In this document: positions 51,760 through 60,469 of the stretch, one piece after another
How the letters are laid out: each line of letters opens with the position of its first letter
How positions within the stretch are numbered: position 1 is the first letter of the stretch
NCBI GenBank assembly: GCA_902616245.1
Contig: CACMSB010000002.1
Location: 62,001 to 126,000 of the forward strand
Length of the DNA: 64,000 bases
Reading direction: 5' to 3'
DNA from: an uncultured Pelagibacteraceae bacterium
GTDB taxonomy: Bacteria; Pseudomonadota; Alphaproteobacteria; Pelagibacterales; Pelagibacteraceae
The notes under the pieces: model-generated
Database searches by the model: none
Seen by the model: only the letters and a program-made list of their open reading frames with translations
Told to the model about the DNA's origin: nothing
Program-made: the position numbers and the translations under genes

Positions 51760-52882
51760 ATTTCTTAAGATAATTTAATCTACCCACAATTTCATCTCTA
51801 TCCATGTAATAACCTTGTAGGTGTCTGTGTCCAGAATTTGGATCAAATTCAGTTCTTCCATGAAGCACTCTTCTATTATTGAATGTATATATATCTCCTG
51901 GTCTTAGCCTAAATTTTATTTGAAATTTGTCATCGTGTAAAAGTTTTCCAAATTTATGATGAGATTTATAAACTTTATCCATTTGTTCTGGGTGACAATC
52001 TAATGCATCCATGGTTGCAGTACTAAATCTAACATCATTATAATCACCATCTTTTGTTAGACTAATTGCAGTGCCATAAAAGCTTCTGTGAGCTTCTTGA
52101 GTGTAATCTTTGTCTCTAAACTTTAAAGGTATTGTTGTTAGCGTATCAAAAGTATCTTTATCGTTTTTCTTTAAATATTCTGCAACAGCGAATGCGTCTA
52201 CTGCTGATGAGTCACCACCTTTTGCTGAATTAACTAAACAATGTAAAAATTGATACCCAGGAGGATTTTCAAACCATGGTAAATCCATATGATTTTGAAG
52301 TGCATGAGCTGTATAAGCTGAGTTATTAGGTTTTGGTATATTTATAACTTCAAAAGGTGTTTTAAAAAATGTCTCTCTTGTGTGACTAATTCTGTTTAAA
52401 ACAGGGAACGCTGAATTTTTTTCTACTGGAGCATTATAAACTATTGCTATTCCTTTATAATGAAGAAGCTCTAGCCATTTAACTAATCCCTCTTCAGAAG
52501 ATATAATTTCATTGTGATCTATATATATACTATGAATATTTTTTTCTAAACTTCCATCCCATAATTGATAAGGTGATTTGTATTCTTCGTTATTTTTAAT
52601 TGTGTAACAATTTTCTCTAAGCCAACTAATATCATAATGGCTGACATGATTTCCCTCACTCCACTCTATTTCTAATTTACCATCGCTATTAAGATTATAT
52701 TTTTTTGGGTTTATATTTTCTGATACATCTAAAATATTAAACATTCGATGCCTAGAATCTTTATCGTGTGCTGTAGGGCAATTATCTCTCAGCCACATAT
52801 AATTAAATTTACTCTCTTTTCCGTCATCCCAAATTACTTGAAGATAAGTCCCGTTTTTTGAGATTTTTGAAATTGAGTGCAT
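51758..52882 (-). CDS. Gamma-butyrobetaine hydroxylase-like 2-oxoglutarate dioxygenase
   Basis: A 374-residue Fe(II)/2-oxoglutarate oxygenase from the ATG at 52882; a TTG 12 bases upstream is in frame but less likely. The N-terminal domain has YMWLRDNCPTAHD and ISWLRENCY, as in gamma-butyrobetaine dioxygenase, although the human C-x-C-x-x-C zinc motif is reduced to one Cys here (C35) plus possible His. The TauD-like core has the iron ligands H198-x-D200 (ALQNHMDLPW) and H341 (RRVLHGRTEF), with an Arg for 2-oxoglutarate in HRHLQGYYMDRDE. It should convert gamma-butyrobetaine to L-carnitine, whose degradation genes lie just downstream at 54184-57404. Confidence 0.85.
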   Translation of the reverse strand: MHSISKISKNGTYLQVIWDDGKESKFNYMWLRDNCPTAHDKDSRHRMFNILDVSENINPKKYNLNSDGKLEIEWSEGNHVSHYDISWLRENCYTIKNNEEYKSPYQLWDGSLEKNIHSIYIDHNEIISSEEGLVKWLELLHYKGIAIVYNAPVEKNSAFPVLNRISHTRETFFKTPFEVINIPKPNNSAYTAHALQNHMDLPWFENPPGYQFLHCLVNSAKGGDSSAVDAFAVAEYLKKNDKDTFDTLTTIPLKFRDKDYTQEAHRSFYGTAISLTKDGDYNDVRFSTATMDALDCHPEQMDKVYKSHHKFGKLLHDDKFQIKFRLRPGDIYTFNNRRVLHGRTEFDPNSGHRHLQGYYMDRDEIVGRLNYLKK

Positions 52883-52984
52883 AATCAATATCAATATAAA
52901 ATAATTTAATGCTCAATTCAATTATTAGTTGACATATTAATAGTTGGAAGATTTGTTAGTTTGAATTATCTTTTAAAATTAAAA

Positions 52985-53770
52985 ATGAGCATAACCTTAA
53001 AAAATAAAAAAATAATCATATCTGCAGGAGGTTCGGGTATTGGATGGAGTTCGGCAAAAATATTTTTAGATAAAGGTGCAATAGTATATCTTTGTGATAT
53101 CAATCCAAAATTTCTGAATAAATGTAAGACGCACAAGCTCAATAATAAAAAATTATTTTTATTTCAGTGCGATGCCTCTGATGAAAACCAAGTAAAAAAT
53201 TTTTTTAGCAAAATATTAAAAAAAACAAAAAAAATTGATGCTCTTATAAATAACGTTGGAATTGCTGGGCCAACTGGGACACTTGAAAAATTAAAAAGTA
53301 AGGATTGGGAAAATACATTAAAGGTAAACGTTATTAGCCACTTTTATTTTTCAAAATATTCAATTCCAATGTTAAAAAAAAATAAAGGTGGAGCTATAAT
53401 AAATTTATCATCAACCGCAGGTATATTTGGATTTCCATTAAGATCCCCTTACTGTGCAAGTAAGTGGGCAGTTGTTGGTATAACCAAAACACTGGCAATG
53501 GAACTAGGAAAATTTAAAATTAGAGTAAACGCTATTTGTCCTGGAACAATAAAGGGAGATAGAATGGGTAGAGTAATAAGGGATAAATCGAAGTTTTTAA
53601 ATATTTCAAAAAAATTAATAGAAAAAGAATTTGTTTCAATGACTTCTATGAATACATGGGTCTATGAAGAGGATATTGGAAGAATCTGTAGCTTTTTAAT
53701 TTCGAATGATGCGCCAAGGATATCAGGACAAGTAATTGCTGTAGACGGCAATACTTTAAGAATGCATTAG
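52985..53770 (+). CDS. Short-chain dehydrogenase/reductase
   Basis: A 261-residue SDR from the ATG at 52985 (MSITLKNKKIIISAGGSGIGW); an upstream TTG at 52961 would add eight residues. It has the nucleotide-binding SAGGSGIGWSSA, the NNVGIAGPTG block, catalytic Ser in INLSSTAGIFG and the YCASK active site (Tyr, Lys). A 3-hydroxybutyrate dehydrogenase-like role would fit the acetoacetate released by carnitine cleavage nearby (inference), but SDR substrates are not predictable from motifs. It is divergent from the hydroxylase gene. Confidence 0.88.
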   Translation: MSITLKNKKIIISAGGSGIGWSSAKIFLDKGAIVYLCDINPKFLNKCKTHKLNNKKLFLFQCDASDENQVKNFFSKILKKTKKIDALINNVGIAGPTGTLEKLKSKDWENTLKVNVISHFYFSKYSIPMLKKNKGGAIINLSSTAGIFGFPLRSPYCASKWAVVGITKTLAMELGKFKIRVNAICPGTIKGDRMGRVIRDKSKFLNISKKLIEKEFVSMTSMNTWVYEEDIGRICSFLISNDAPRISGQVIAVDGNTLRMH

Positions 53771-53773
53771 TAT

Positions 53774-54187
53774 TTAAACTTTAATATTTTTTTCGCTTAT
53801 TTCCATAAATGGAAAATGAGACTCTTTATAGTGTATGTTCTCTGCTTTATTTAAAAAACTAATATCGTCTAGTAAACCTGCATATAAATAGTATTTTTTA
53901 TACTTTTCTACATAAGTTAAAATAGGAGCAGCACATTTCCCACAAAAATGTTTTTTAATTTTATTACCACTGCCACCTTCATGTTCATAAATTTTTAATT
54001 TAGACTTATCTATATCTATTGCTCCATCTCTAAGCAGTATAATTGTCATTATGCCTCCTATTTTTTTTCTACAATCAATACAATGACAATTGAAAACTAA
54101 AGGGACTTCATCAAGCTTAACCTTAAAAGTTATATTTCCACAGATACATCCACCAGTTTTATTTATAAAAATTTTTTCTTTCATCAA
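53774..54187 (-). CDS. GFA-fold zinc protein (glutathione-dependent formaldehyde-activating family), first copy
   Basis: A 137-residue protein of the Gfa/CENP-V family. Zinc-binding cysteines are visible in TGGCICGNITF, NCHCIDCRKK and HFCGKCAAPI. The founding member binds S-hydroxymethylglutathione, but most relatives are of unknown function. Its start overlaps the end of L-carnitine dehydrogenase by 4 bases, tying it to that operon. A second member lies at 58978-59454. Confidence 0.87.
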   Translation of the reverse strand: MMKEKIFINKTGGCICGNITFKVKLDEVPLVFNCHCIDCRKKIGGIMTIILLRDGAIDIDKSKLKIYEHEGGSGNKIKKHFCGKCAAPILTYVEKYKKYYLYAGLLDDISFLNKAENIHYKESHFPFMEISEKNIKV

Positions 54188-55125
54188 TTTCTAATTTTAT
54201 TCTCATATTTTTTTCTAATTTTTAATACATCAACTAAATATTGGTCCCTAATATTTGAAAGCATATTAATTGATTTACCTTTAGCTTGTATTTTTGTACC
54301 TGATATAAGTTTAGAAGATAATTTATTTGTTAACTTTGGAGCTTTTAATTTTGTCCAAGGTAATTTTAAGGCTGGACCAAATTGCTTTAACATATGTTTC
54401 ATTCCTGCATTACCTCCAGCAAGATGAAAGGTTAAAAAGGTGCCCATTATTGAGTATCTAAGACCTGGTCCATCTTCTATAGCACGATCTAATTCCTGTG
54501 TTGTTGCATAATTTTCATTAATAATATGTAAACCCTCTCTCCACAATGCCTCTTGAAGTCTATCCGATAAATAACCTGGCAATTCTTTTTTAAGCATGAT
54601 TGGCCTCATTGAGATTGATTTGTAATATTTGTTTGCATCTGAAAGAAACTTTCTTGTAGTTTTTTTTCCAGGAACTATTTCAACTGCTGGCAATAAATAC
54701 GCTGGGTTAAATGGATGTCCAATTATGCCTCTTTGAGGATTTTTACTCTTAGAAAAAATTTTAGAGGGCAAAAGTCCTGACGAACTTGAAGAAATAATTA
54801 CATTTGATTTTACATATTTAGAGATTTTTTGGATTAAATCAGTTTTAACTTTATAATTCTCTAATACACTTTCTTGAACAAAATCCACATTTGAAAGAGC
54901 CTTTTCCAAAGAATTAAAGAATTTTAAATTTTTAATTAAAATTTTTTTTCCAAAAAGTTTTTTTATACTTTTTGAAGTTCTTTTTATTTCTTTAAAAACA
55001 TAGTTTTTGAGATTTTTGTTTTGATCATATGCATGAACAATTTTGTTGTGAGCTAAATTTCTTATTATCCAGCCAGTCCCTATGACACCAGTTCCAACTA
55101 TTCCTACAGTTTTAATTTTTGACAT
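54184..55125 (-). CDS. lcdH: L-carnitine dehydrogenase
   Basis: A 313-residue member of the 3-hydroxyacyl-CoA dehydrogenase fold. The NAD motif VGIVGTGVIGTGW is at residues 7-19; SSSSSGLLPS and IIGHPFNPAYLLPAVEIVPG follow. The block DGPGLRYSIMGTFLTFHLAGGNAGMKHMLKQFGPALKLPWTKL is diagnostic of carnitine dehydrogenase (CdhA/LcdH), which oxidizes L-carnitine to 3-dehydrocarnitine. The BKACE gene, which cleaves that product, ends on the base where this gene starts. Bacterial fusions with a thioesterase exist; here the thioesterase is separate at 56937. Confidence 0.9.
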   Translation of the reverse strand: MSKIKTVGIVGTGVIGTGWIIRNLAHNKIVHAYDQNKNLKNYVFKEIKRTSKSIKKLFGKKILIKNLKFFNSLEKALSNVDFVQESVLENYKVKTDLIQKISKYVKSNVIISSSSSGLLPSKIFSKSKNPQRGIIGHPFNPAYLLPAVEIVPGKKTTRKFLSDANKYYKSISMRPIMLKKELPGYLSDRLQEALWREGLHIINENYATTQELDRAIEDGPGLRYSIMGTFLTFHLAGGNAGMKHMLKQFGPALKLPWTKLKAPKLTNKLSSKLISGTKIQAKGKSINMLSNIRDQYLVDVLKIRKKYENKIRN

Positions 55126-56012
55126 TACTTGTGTTTTACAAGCTTTAATTTTTCTCTTGTTTCTGAAGGTGACATAATCTCTACACCAAGATCTGTAACG
55201 ATCCTTATAGCTTTCTCAACTAATTGAGGATTTGTTGCCAATTTACCTTTGGATAAATATAAATTATCCTCTAAACCAACTCTTGGGTTACCTCCCATTA
55301 CTACAGTTTGAGCAACATATGGCATTTCGTTTTTAGATATTGCAAAACCTGACCATATACCTTCTTTAGGCATTATATCTTTCATCGCTTGCATAGCTAA
55401 TGGTGTTGCCGGTGCTCCCCATGGAATTCCTAAACACATTTGAAAAAGAGGTGGATCACTTAATAATCCCTCTTTATATAATTGAGCACCAAACCACATA
55501 TTTCCTAAATCAAAAGCCTCTATTTCAGGTTTAACTTTTATTTCTTGAAGTTTTTTTGCAGCTTTTCTTAAATCGTTAGGTGTGTTGACTGTGATAACTG
55601 AACTATCTCCAAAATTTAAGGTTCCACAATCAAGTGTGCATATTTCTGGAAGAAATTGTTCTGCATTAGCAATTCTTTCCATTACATTTGCCATGTCTGT
55701 CATTGGACCAAAGTCTAAAGGGTTCTTGCCTTGACCGATATCTAAATCACCACCCATGCCAGTCGTGAGATTAAGAATTACATCAGTTTCAGATGATCTC
55801 ACTCTGTCAACTACTTCTTTATAAAGCTCGAGCCTTCTACTTGGAGTTCCATCTTCCTCTCTGACATGGATATGGGCAATCGCAGCACCAGCTTTAGCAG
55901 ACTCAATTGCTGCTTTTGCAATTTGCTCTGGAGTTTTAGGTAAATCAGGATGTTTACTTGCTGTATCACCAGATCCTGTAACTGCACATGAGATGAAGAC
56001 CTTATTGTTCAT
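55125..56012 (-). CDS. BKACE family enzyme, probable 3-dehydrocarnitine cleavage enzyme
   Basis: A 295-residue TIM-barrel beta-keto acid cleavage enzyme (Kce/DUF849). Zinc ligands are H47 and H49 in AIAHIHVREEDG, with a Glu in NPRVGLEDN; the N-terminal FISCAVTGSGDTASKHPDLPKTPEQIA and NLTTGMGGD are typical. Family members transfer the acyl part of a beta-keto acid onto acetyl-CoA. Next to carnitine dehydrogenase, the predicted reaction is 3-dehydrocarnitine plus acetyl-CoA to acetoacetate plus betainyl-CoA. It is divergent from the CitE-like gene. Confidence 0.87.
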   Translation of the reverse strand: MNNKVFISCAVTGSGDTASKHPDLPKTPEQIAKAAIESAKAGAAIAHIHVREEDGTPSRRLELYKEVVDRVRSSETDVILNLTTGMGGDLDIGQGKNPLDFGPMTDMANVMERIANAEQFLPEICTLDCGTLNFGDSSVITVNTPNDLRKAAKKLQEIKVKPEIEAFDLGNMWFGAQLYKEGLLSDPPLFQMCLGIPWGAPATPLAMQAMKDIMPKEGIWSGFAISKNEMPYVAQTVVMGGNPRVGLEDNLYLSKGKLATNPQLVEKAIRIVTDLGVEIMSPSETREKLKLVKHK

Positions 56013-56071
56013 TTTTATTTCTAGTAAAATATAATATCATATCATTAACAATTATAAGAAATAAAAATTAA

Positions 56072-56932
56072 ATGGACTTAAATAAACTAAGGGTTAGACG
56101 TAGCTTTATATTTACACCAGGTCTTCAACCAGAGATGTTTCCAAAAGCCTTGGCTTCAGGAGCTGATATGGTTTGTATAGAATTAGAAGATGGAATTGCC
56201 ATGAAAGATAAAGACGAGGCAAGGAAAAATACTATTGAAGCATTAAAGTCACTAGAAGTAAAAAATGATGTTGAATTAGTTGTTAGATTAAATTGTCAAA
56301 GAACTAAAAATGGTCTTTTAGACTTAGAAGCTATTGCATCAAATAAACTAAAGGTTAAAGCTATCATGTTGCCTAAAGTTAAAACACCTGACGAAATTAC
56401 ATTTATTGATGACATGCTTACTGATTGTGGTTTAGATACTGATCTTCATGTTATAATGGAAACTAATCAAGCTCTTGAAAGTATTTATGATATTGCACAT
56501 TCTAGCGATAGAATAGTTGCTTTATATTTTGGTGGAGAGGATATGGCAGCAGAATTAAGAGTAGAAAATAAACTAGAAAATTTAGTTTATGCAAGATCAA
56601 GATTAGTTCATGCTGGCGCAAGTAAAGGAGTTGATGTTATTGATGTTCCTTATTTAAATTTAGAAGATATGGAAGGAATGAAAAAAGAAGCCCAGTTTGT
56701 AAAAAATTTAGGTTTCACTGGAAAAGGATCAATTCATCCAAAACAAATAAGTATTTTAAATGAAATTTTTACACCATCTGAAGAGGAAATAAGTAAAGCT
56801 AAAAAAATTATGGATCAATTTAAAAAAGCAAATACAGGTTTAGTTGTAATAGATGGTAAATTGATAGAAAGACCTGTTTTAAGAGAGATGCAAAGAAAAT
56901 TGTTAGTAGCGAATAAAATAAATAAAAGCTAA
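56072..56932 (+). CDS. HpcH/HpaI (CitE-like) lyase family protein
   Basis: A 286-residue TIM-barrel protein of the citrate lyase beta/malyl-CoA lyase family. RRSFIFTPGLQPEMFPKAL, the ELEDGIAMKDKDEAR block with acidic metal ligands, MLPKVKTPDEI, the metal-binding YFGGEDMAAELR and GKGSIHPKQI are visible. It would make or break a C-C bond next to a CoA thioester or keto acid. Its part in the carnitine gene set is unclear; it may process a short hydroxyacyl-CoA. It starts 59 bases from the divergent BKACE gene and is followed by the thioesterase after 4 bases. Confidence 0.85.
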   Translation: MDLNKLRVRRSFIFTPGLQPEMFPKALASGADMVCIELEDGIAMKDKDEARKNTIEALKSLEVKNDVELVVRLNCQRTKNGLLDLEAIASNKLKVKAIMLPKVKTPDEITFIDDMLTDCGLDTDLHVIMETNQALESIYDIAHSSDRIVALYFGGEDMAAELRVENKLENLVYARSRLVHAGASKGVDVIDVPYLNLEDMEGMKKEAQFVKNLGFTGKGSIHPKQISILNEIFTPSEEEISKAKKIMDQFKKANTGLVVIDGKLIERPVLREMQRKLLVANKINKS

Positions 56933-56936
56933 TAAA

Positions 56937-57404
56937 ATGACATTTCATTTAGCTTCGAGAAAAATAATAAAAGATTGGACGGATTATAATGAGCATATGA
57001 ACATGGCTTATTATGTTTTAATTTTCGATGAAGCATGGGAAACAATGCTTAATAAATTTGAGATGGGCGGAGCTAAAGCACAAATAAATAAAAGAAGTAC
57101 AATGGTGGTTGAAACAAGAACAACTTATGACAATGAAGTTAAAGAAAATGAAGAAGTTGATGTTTATTGCACTTTCTTTGATCATGATAAGAAAAGATTA
57201 CATTTAAAATGTGAGATGATCGAAAAAAAAACAGGAAAACTTGCTGCAACTACAGAAAGTATATCTCTTTATATTGATCTTGAAAAAAGAAAAGTTACAG
57301 AATTTGAAGAAGATAAAATAAAAATTATGGATGATTTTATTAACGAAAATAAAAATAGTTTTAAATCAGATAAATTAGTACTTACAGATAAACTTAAAAA
57401 GTAA
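56937..57404 (+). CDS. Hot-dog thioesterase, probable betainyl-CoA thioesterase
   Basis: A 155-residue hot-dog-fold protein of the 4-hydroxybenzoyl-CoA thioesterase type. IIKDWTDYNEHMNMAYYVLIFDEAWE carries the Asp and hydrophobic-helix pattern of the active site, and DHDKKRLHLKCEMIEKKTGKLAATTE is the matching second half. In this setting it resembles the thioesterase of the Pseudomonas carnitine operon (CdhC), which releases glycine betaine from betainyl-CoA. It sits between the CitE-like gene (4-base gap) and the GMC gene (no gap). Confidence 0.8.
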   Translation: MTFHLASRKIIKDWTDYNEHMNMAYYVLIFDEAWETMLNKFEMGGAKAQINKRSTMVVETRTTYDNEVKENEEVDVYCTFFDHDKKRLHLKCEMIEKKTGKLAATTESISLYIDLEKRKVTEFEEDKIKIMDDFINENKNSFKSDKLVLTDKLKK

Positions 57405-58985
57405 ATGAATTTTGACTACATAATTGTTGGAGCTGGTACAGCAGGATGTGTTCTTGCAAATAGATTAAGTGAAAATGGGAAATTTAATGTTGCCTTGTTT
57501 GAGGCAGGTGGATCTAGCGATATTTGGAAAGTTAATATGCCTTTGGCAATTCTATATGCAATGCACGATCCCAAATATAATTATAAATATTATTCAGAAC
57601 CAGAACCTAATTTAAATAATAGAAGGTTATTTTGCCCAAGAGGAAAAATGGTAGGCGGTTGTTCTGCACATAACGGAATGGTTTATGTTCGAGGAAACAA
57701 AAACGACTATGAGAGATGGGCCTCATTTGGATTGAAATCATGGTCTTATGCAAATGTTTTACCGTTTTTTAAAAAAATTGAGACATGGTCTGAAGGAGAG
57801 AATGAATTTAGAGGTGGAAAAGGAATTTTGCCAGTAAATCAATCCAAAAATAAAAATCCTTTGTTTGGCGCTTTTATTAACGCTTCTGTTGAAGCAGGGT
57901 ATAAAAAAAATAATGACATGAACGGAGAAGATCAAGAAGGATTTGGAATGTATGATATTACAATTCATAAAGGTCAAAGGGCTAGCGCTTCGAAATATTA
58001 TCTAGAACCTGCAAAAAAAAGAAAAAATTTAAAAGTTTTTACCAATTCTTTTGCTGAAAAGATTATTTTTGAAGGAAAAAAAGCTGTTGGAATAGAGGTA
58101 AATATCAAAAATAAAGTCACAAAGGTTTATGCTAACAAAGAAGTTATTTTAAGTGGAGGTTCAATCAATTCACCACAACTATTAATGTTATCAGGTGTAG
58201 GACCTGAAAAAGATTTAAAAGATAAAGGAATTAATGTTGTACATTCTTTAGAGGGAGTAGGTCAAAATTTACAAGATCATTTAGAAACCTACATTCAGCA
58301 AGAATGTAAGACTAAAGATACACTTTATTCTTATGTTAACAAAATAAATATGCTTAAAATTGGTATTCAATGGTTTCTTTCAAAAAGTGGTCCATGTTCC
58401 ACTTCATTTTTAGAAGCAGGTGGTTTCTGCAAATCTTCAGAAGACAAAAGCTATCCAAATATTCAATTTCATTTTTTTCCGGCATTTGTAATCGATCATG
58501 GATTAGTTGATCCTGACAGACACGGTTATCAATTACACGCAAGTTTGAATCAACCTAAAAGTAGAGGACATATTAAATTAAATAGTTCAAATCCATACGA
58601 TTACCCTAAAATTCAATTTAATTATTTAGAAGATGAATATGATTTAAAAGAAACAATTAAGTGTGTTCGTGTAGCTAGAAAAATTTTAAGTCAAGAGTCA
58701 ATGAAACCTTACGCTGGAAAAGAAATAGGACCAGGTGAAAGTGCGGCTGATGATGATCAAATTACCGAGTATATTAGATCAAAAGCTGAAACAGCTTATC
58801 ATCCATCCTGTACATTAAAAATGGGTGTGGACAAAATGGCGGTAGTTGACGAAAAATTGAAAGTTCATGGTTTGGAAAATTTAAGAGTTGCAGATGCTTC
58901 TGTTATGCCAGAGATTACAAGTGGTAATTTAAATGCACCAACTTTAATGATAGGAGAAAGAGCAGCTGACTTTATCCTCAATTAG
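57405..58985 (+). CDS. GMC-family FAD oxidoreductase (choline dehydrogenase-like)
   Basis: A 526-residue glucose-methanol-choline oxidoreductase. The FAD motif IIVGAGTAGCVLANRLSE is at residues 5-22; GKMVGGCSAHNGMVYVRG, GGSINSPQLLMLSGVGP, NLQDHLE and the C-terminal YHPSCTLKMG (catalytic His) and NAPTLMIGERAADFI complete the fold. Choline dehydrogenase (BetA) or another alcohol dehydrogenase is the likely role, which would add choline as a second route to glycine betaine; no betB gene adjoins it, but general aldehyde dehydrogenases exist in the window. The start abuts the thioesterase stop. Confidence 0.9.
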   Translation: MNFDYIIVGAGTAGCVLANRLSENGKFNVALFEAGGSSDIWKVNMPLAILYAMHDPKYNYKYYSEPEPNLNNRRLFCPRGKMVGGCSAHNGMVYVRGNKNDYERWASFGLKSWSYANVLPFFKKIETWSEGENEFRGGKGILPVNQSKNKNPLFGAFINASVEAGYKKNNDMNGEDQEGFGMYDITIHKGQRASASKYYLEPAKKRKNLKVFTNSFAEKIIFEGKKAVGIEVNIKNKVTKVYANKEVILSGGSINSPQLLMLSGVGPEKDLKDKGINVVHSLEGVGQNLQDHLETYIQQECKTKDTLYSYVNKINMLKIGIQWFLSKSGPCSTSFLEAGGFCKSSEDKSYPNIQFHFFPAFVIDHGLVDPDRHGYQLHASLNQPKSRGHIKLNSSNPYDYPKIQFNYLEDEYDLKETIKCVRVARKILSQESMKPYAGKEIGPGESAADDDQITEYIRSKAETAYHPSCTLKMGVDKMAVVDEKLKVHGLENLRVADASVMPEITSGNLNAPTLMIGERAADFILN

Positions 58986-59454
58986 ACTCGAGATATTCTT
59001 TATATCTATCTAAACTTTCTTTAGGCCAAGCAATTTTAGGATCATACATTTCATCATAGCAAATATCTTTGTTTACAATATTTATCCATGGATCTTTACT
59101 TTTAACAAATATGTGTGCTTGAGGTGGAAAAAGCTCTGGATTAGATAAAGTATTTGTTCTGATACTTATCCTTTTAACAGCGAATTCATAGTCAGAATAA
59201 ATGTAAACACCACACTTTTTGCAAAAGTAAACCTTGCAACTTTTTCCACTGCCTGCAATTAACTTTTTTTCTAAAAGCTCACCTTTGATATCTAATGAAT
59301 TTTCAAAAATACTTGTATTAACAACAAAAGATGATCCGGTTATTTTCTTACAATCTTTACAATGACAAGCATGTGTAAATAAAGGCTTAGATTTAATAAT
59401 ATATTCAATTTCTCCACAAATACAGCTACCAGAAATTGGTTTAAAATCTTCCAT
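58978..59454 (-). CDS. GFA-fold zinc protein, second copy
   Basis: A 158-residue Gfa/CENP-V family protein. Cysteine motifs: SGSCICGEIEY, HACHCKDCKKITGS and YFCKKCGVYIYSD. SGSSFVVN-type strand (TGSSFVVNTS) and the C-terminal PWINIVNKDICYDEM resemble other marine alphaproteobacterial members. Function unknown; formaldehyde or thiol-adduct handling is the family hypothesis. Its end overlaps the convergent GMC gene by 8 bases. Confidence 0.86.
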   Translation of the reverse strand: MEDFKPISGSCICGEIEYIIKSKPLFTHACHCKDCKKITGSSFVVNTSIFENSLDIKGELLEKKLIAGSGKSCKVYFCKKCGVYIYSDYEFAVKRISIRTNTLSNPELFPPQAHIFVKSKDPWINIVNKDICYDEMYDPKIAWPKESLDRYKEYLESN

Positions 59455-59516
59455 AAATACTTTTTAGAGTATCTTATTAATTATGAAGGTTAAAGTTTTT
59501 TTGATATAGGTGCGAT

Positions 59517-60464
59517 ATGCAAACAAACGATAATACGAAGGGTATTTTTTTTATTATGACTGGAATGGCATTTTTTTCCATTCAAGATTCGTTAATAAAA
59601 TTTATTTTTGAAGATATTGCATTATTTGAGTTATATTTGGGAAGAACTTTAATACAAGCGACTATTCTTATATCCTTTTTTTTAATAACAAAAAAAAAAA
59701 TTACTCTTAAAACACATTATCCCTTTTTAACTTTAGCTAGAGTAGTTTGTTTCTTTTTTGGATTTGCTTTTTTTTATATTTCTTTAACCTTTATGTCTTT
59801 GGCGATGGTTAGTGCTTTGTTTTTTTCATGTCCTTTCTTTATGTCTATGTTTGCTAAATTTTTTTTAAAAGAACAAATTGGAATTAGAAGATGGAGTGCA
59901 ATTGTTGTAGGTTTTATAGGAGTATTAATTGTACTTAATCCAACACTTGAAGAATTCAACTTTTTCAAATTAGCGCCTGTTGGATGTGCACTTTGTTATG
60001 CGTGCTCTATGACAATTACAAAATATACCTCTGATAAAGATAATATTTATACTCAAATGACCTTGCTTTACATTTTTGCTGTCGCTGTAAGTTTAATTAT
60101 TTATCTTTTTAGTGGAGATGGGAAATTTAATAATTTTTCTGATCCAACTTTACAGTTTATTGTAAGAGAATGGTTTACTAATCCTTCGGCTTCATGGCCA
60201 TATGTTTTGATAATGGGTATTGTGGCTTCTATATCTTTTTTCTGCGTTTTTTCTGCTTATAGTATTGCGTCACCTTCAATAATTTCTTTGTTTGAATATT
60301 CTTATATAATTTTTGCTATGATCGCGGGATATATTCTTTTCGAAACTATTCCAACTACTCGAACTTTTGTCGGAGCAGCGATAATAATTGCTGCTGGTGT
60401 ATATATATATTTTAGAGAAAAAGTAAAAAATCAGATGATAGCTACAGATACACCTAATAGATAA
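59517..60464 (+). CDS. EamA/DMT-family transporter
   Basis: A 315-residue membrane protein with about ten hydrophobic segments in two EamA repeats. GIFFIMTGMAFFSIQDSLIKFI at the N terminus and RRWSAIVVGFIGVLIVLNPT mark the family; it closely resembles the protein at 46442-47374 in the latter motif. An exporter for a metabolite or amine is likely. It lies 5 bases before the autotransporter gene on the same strand, though a functional link is not evident. Confidence 0.9.
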   Translation: MQTNDNTKGIFFIMTGMAFFSIQDSLIKFIFEDIALFELYLGRTLIQATILISFFLITKKKITLKTHYPFLTLARVVCFFFGFAFFYISLTFMSLAMVSALFFSCPFFMSMFAKFFLKEQIGIRRWSAIVVGFIGVLIVLNPTLEEFNFFKLAPVGCALCYACSMTITKYTSDKDNIYTQMTLLYIFAVAVSLIIYLFSGDGKFNNFSDPTLQFIVREWFTNPSASWPYVLIMGIVASISFFCVFSAYSIASPSIISLFEYSYIIFAMIAGYILFETIPTTRTFVGAAIIIAAGVYIYFREKVKNQMIATDTPNR

Positions 60465-60469
60465 GCTCA

